The translations under genes were made by a program, and so were the position numbers. The notes under the pieces were generated by a model that saw only the letters and a list, made by a program, of their open reading frames with translations, made no database searches and was not told the DNA's origin. Of a stretch of 32,187 nt of DNA, positions 30,922 through 32,187 are shown piece by piece. Position 1 is the first letter of the stretch. The number at the start of each line of letters is the position of its first letter. Source of the stretch: an uncultured Prevotella sp. (GTDB lineage: Bacteria > Bacteroidota > Bacteroidia > Bacteroidales > Bacteroidaceae); NCBI GenBank assembly GCA_900315695.1, contig ONAE01000031.1:1-32187 (forward strand), read 5' to 3'.

Positions 30922-32187
30922 ATGGCAAAGTTAGATTTGACACAGTATGGCATCACCGGTTCAACCGTGATTGCTCACAATCCGTCGTATGAGTATCTCT
31001 TCGAAGAGGAGACAAAGGCAGGTCTCGAGGGTTTCGACAAGGGCGTAAACACCGAGCTCAATGCTGTTAACGTAATGACTGGTATCTACACTGGTCGTTC
31101 ACCTAAGGACAAGTACATCGTGAAGGATGCACAGAGCCAGGATAAAGTTTGGTGGACAACTGAGGAGTACAAGAACGACAACCACCCCATGAGTGAGGAG
31201 GTTTGGGCAAAGGTTAAGGAGATTGCCATCAAGGAGCTCTGCAACAAGGAGCTGTATGTCGTTGACGCTTTCTGCGGTGCTAACGAGGCAACACGTCTGC
31301 GTGTTCGTTTCATCGTTGAGGTAGCTTGGCAGGCACACTTCGTCAAGAACATGTTCATCCAGCCTACCGCTGAGGAACTGGAGAGCTTCGAGCCTAACTT
31401 CGTGATCTACAATGCTTCTAAGGCAAAGGTTGAGAACTACAAGGAGCTGGGTCTGAACTCAGAGACTTGTGTAGCCTTCAACACCACAACCCGCGAGCAG
31501 TGCATCATCAACACCTGGTACGGTGGTGAGATGAAGAAGGGTATGTTCTCAATGATGAACTACTATCTGCCTCTGCAGGGTATCGCTTCTATGCACTGCT
31601 CTGCCAACACTGACATGGAGGGTAAGAACACCGCTATCTTCTTCGGCCTCTCTGGTACAGGTAAGACCACTCTTTCTACCGATCCTAAGCGTCTGCTGAT
31701 TGGTGACGACGAGCACGGATGGGACGACGAGGGTGTATTCAATTTCGAGGGTGGTTGCTACGCTAAGGTTATCAACCTGTCTAAGGAGAACGAGCCTGAT
31801 ATCTACGGTGCTATCAAGCGCGACGCTCTGCTCGAGAACGTTACAGTTGACGCTGCTGGCAAGATCGACTTCGCCGACAAGAGCGTTACCGAGAACACTC
31901 GTGTATCATATCCAATCAACCACATTGAGAAGATTGCCCAGAAGGTTAATGGCAAGAGTGCAGGTCCAGAGGCTAAGAACGTTATCTTCCTCTCTGCTGA
32001 CGCATTCGGCGTACTGCCCCCAGTATCTATCCTGACTCCTGAGCAGACGAAGTACTACTTCCTCTCTGGTTTCACAGCTAAACTGGCAGGTACAGAGCGT
32101 GGTATCACTGAGCCTACTCCTACTTTCTCTGCTTGCTTCGGCCAGGCATTCCTCGAGCTGCACCCCACAAAGTATGCTGAGGAGCTG
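30922..32187 (+). CDS. pckA: Phosphoenolpyruvate carboxykinase (ATP), N-terminal part
   Basis: 422 codons, running off the window end; the full enzyme is about 535 residues. It begins [20 protein letters not shown]. Visible signatures are [14 protein letters not shown] near 52-65 (substrate arginine), [21 protein letters not shown] around 196, the P-loop [13 protein letters not shown] around 240-252, and [24 protein letters not shown] with the kinase-2 acidic pair. ATP-type enzymes interconvert oxaloacetate and PEP. In fermentative Bacteroidota the enzyme often runs toward oxaloacetate, fixing CO2 on the way to succinate, which would fit the dicarboxylate genes in this window. Confidence 0.95.
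   Translation, partial: MAKLDLTQYGITGSTVIAHNPSYEYLFEEETKAGLEGFDKGVNTELNAVNVMTGIYTGRSPKDKYIVKDAQSQDKVWWTTEEYKNDNHPMSEEVWAKVKEIAIKELCNKELYVVDAFCGANEATRLRVRFIVEVAWQAHFVKNMFIQPTAEELESFEPNFVIYNASKAKVENYKELGLNSETCVAFNTTTREQCIINTWYGGEMKKGMFSMMNYYLPLQGIASMHCSANTDMEGKNTAIFFGLSGTGKTTLSTDPKRLLIGDDEHGWDDEGVFNFEGGCYAKVINLSKENEPDIYGAIKRDALLENVTVDAAGKIDFADKSVTENTRVSYPINHIEKIAQKVNGKSAGPEAKNVIFLSADAFGVLPPVSILTPEQTKYYFLSGFTAKLAGTERGITEPTPTFSACFGQAFLELHPTKYAEEL

Overview
The window comes from a Bacteroidota chromosome, most likely a Prevotella-type member of the Bacteroidales. The reasons are the many promoters with a TAnnTTTG -7 box and a TTTG-like -33 box, the scarcity of strong Shine-Dalgarno sites, and the gene content: a TPP-riboswitch/TonB/PnuT thiamine operon, a PBP-type hybrid sensor with an AraC output, a Cthe_2159-type lipoprotein and an ATP-type PEP carboxykinase. 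It is mostly ordinary core chromosome with a few accessory or damaged spots. No tRNA, rRNA, CRISPR array, insertion sequence or phage gene was seen.

Layout. 1-252 (-): start of an acyl-CoA synthetase. 311-3950 (-): thiamine salvage operon, read as TPP riboswitch, TonB receptor, PnuT-like permease, thiamine pyrophosphokinase. 3965-4587: gene-free stretch with a 22-bp-phased repeat. 4588-6112 (-): small exported protein and a HigB/HigA-type toxin-antitoxin pair lying between two near-identical terminator-promoter units. 6113-7849 (-): Na/Pi cotransporter-PhoU protein. 7975-9672 (+): uridine-kinase-like nucleoside kinase. 9851-14845 (+): korA-korB-lemA-SLC13 operon, with korA split by a 5-bp tandem duplication. 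14850-17222 (-): upp and a second nucleoside kinase (pyrimidine salvage). 17331-19538 (+): PBP-hybrid sensor that lacks its ATPase domain. 19507-23263 (-): small exported protein, DUF3160 protein, CapA-family protein. 23414-27029 (+): surface carbohydrate-binding lipoprotein with a LytS/LytTR two-component system. 27130-29100 (+): OprP-like porin and class A acid phosphatase. 29101-29555: regulatory region with a probable small RNA and duplicated upstream elements. 29556-30728 (+): fucose-permease-like MFS transporter. 30922-end (+): PEP carboxykinase, cut by the window edge.

How the genes fit together. Imported thiamine becomes TPP, the cofactor of the KorB subunit; 2-oxoglutarate metabolism (Kor), a dicarboxylate carrier (SLC13) and PEP carboxykinase make a C4/C5-acid theme. 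upp and the two nucleoside kinases suggest uracil/uridine salvage. The porin, acid phosphatase and distant Na/Pi transporter suggest phosphate scavenging. These links are inferred from gene content, not demonstrated.

The points most worth a second look are the korA split, the hybrid sensor without an ATPase domain, the duplicated terminator-promoter units around the toxin-antitoxin pair with a stranded signal-peptide start, the His-rich periplasmic loop of the LytS-type kinase, and the small-RNA candidate upstream of the MFS gene.
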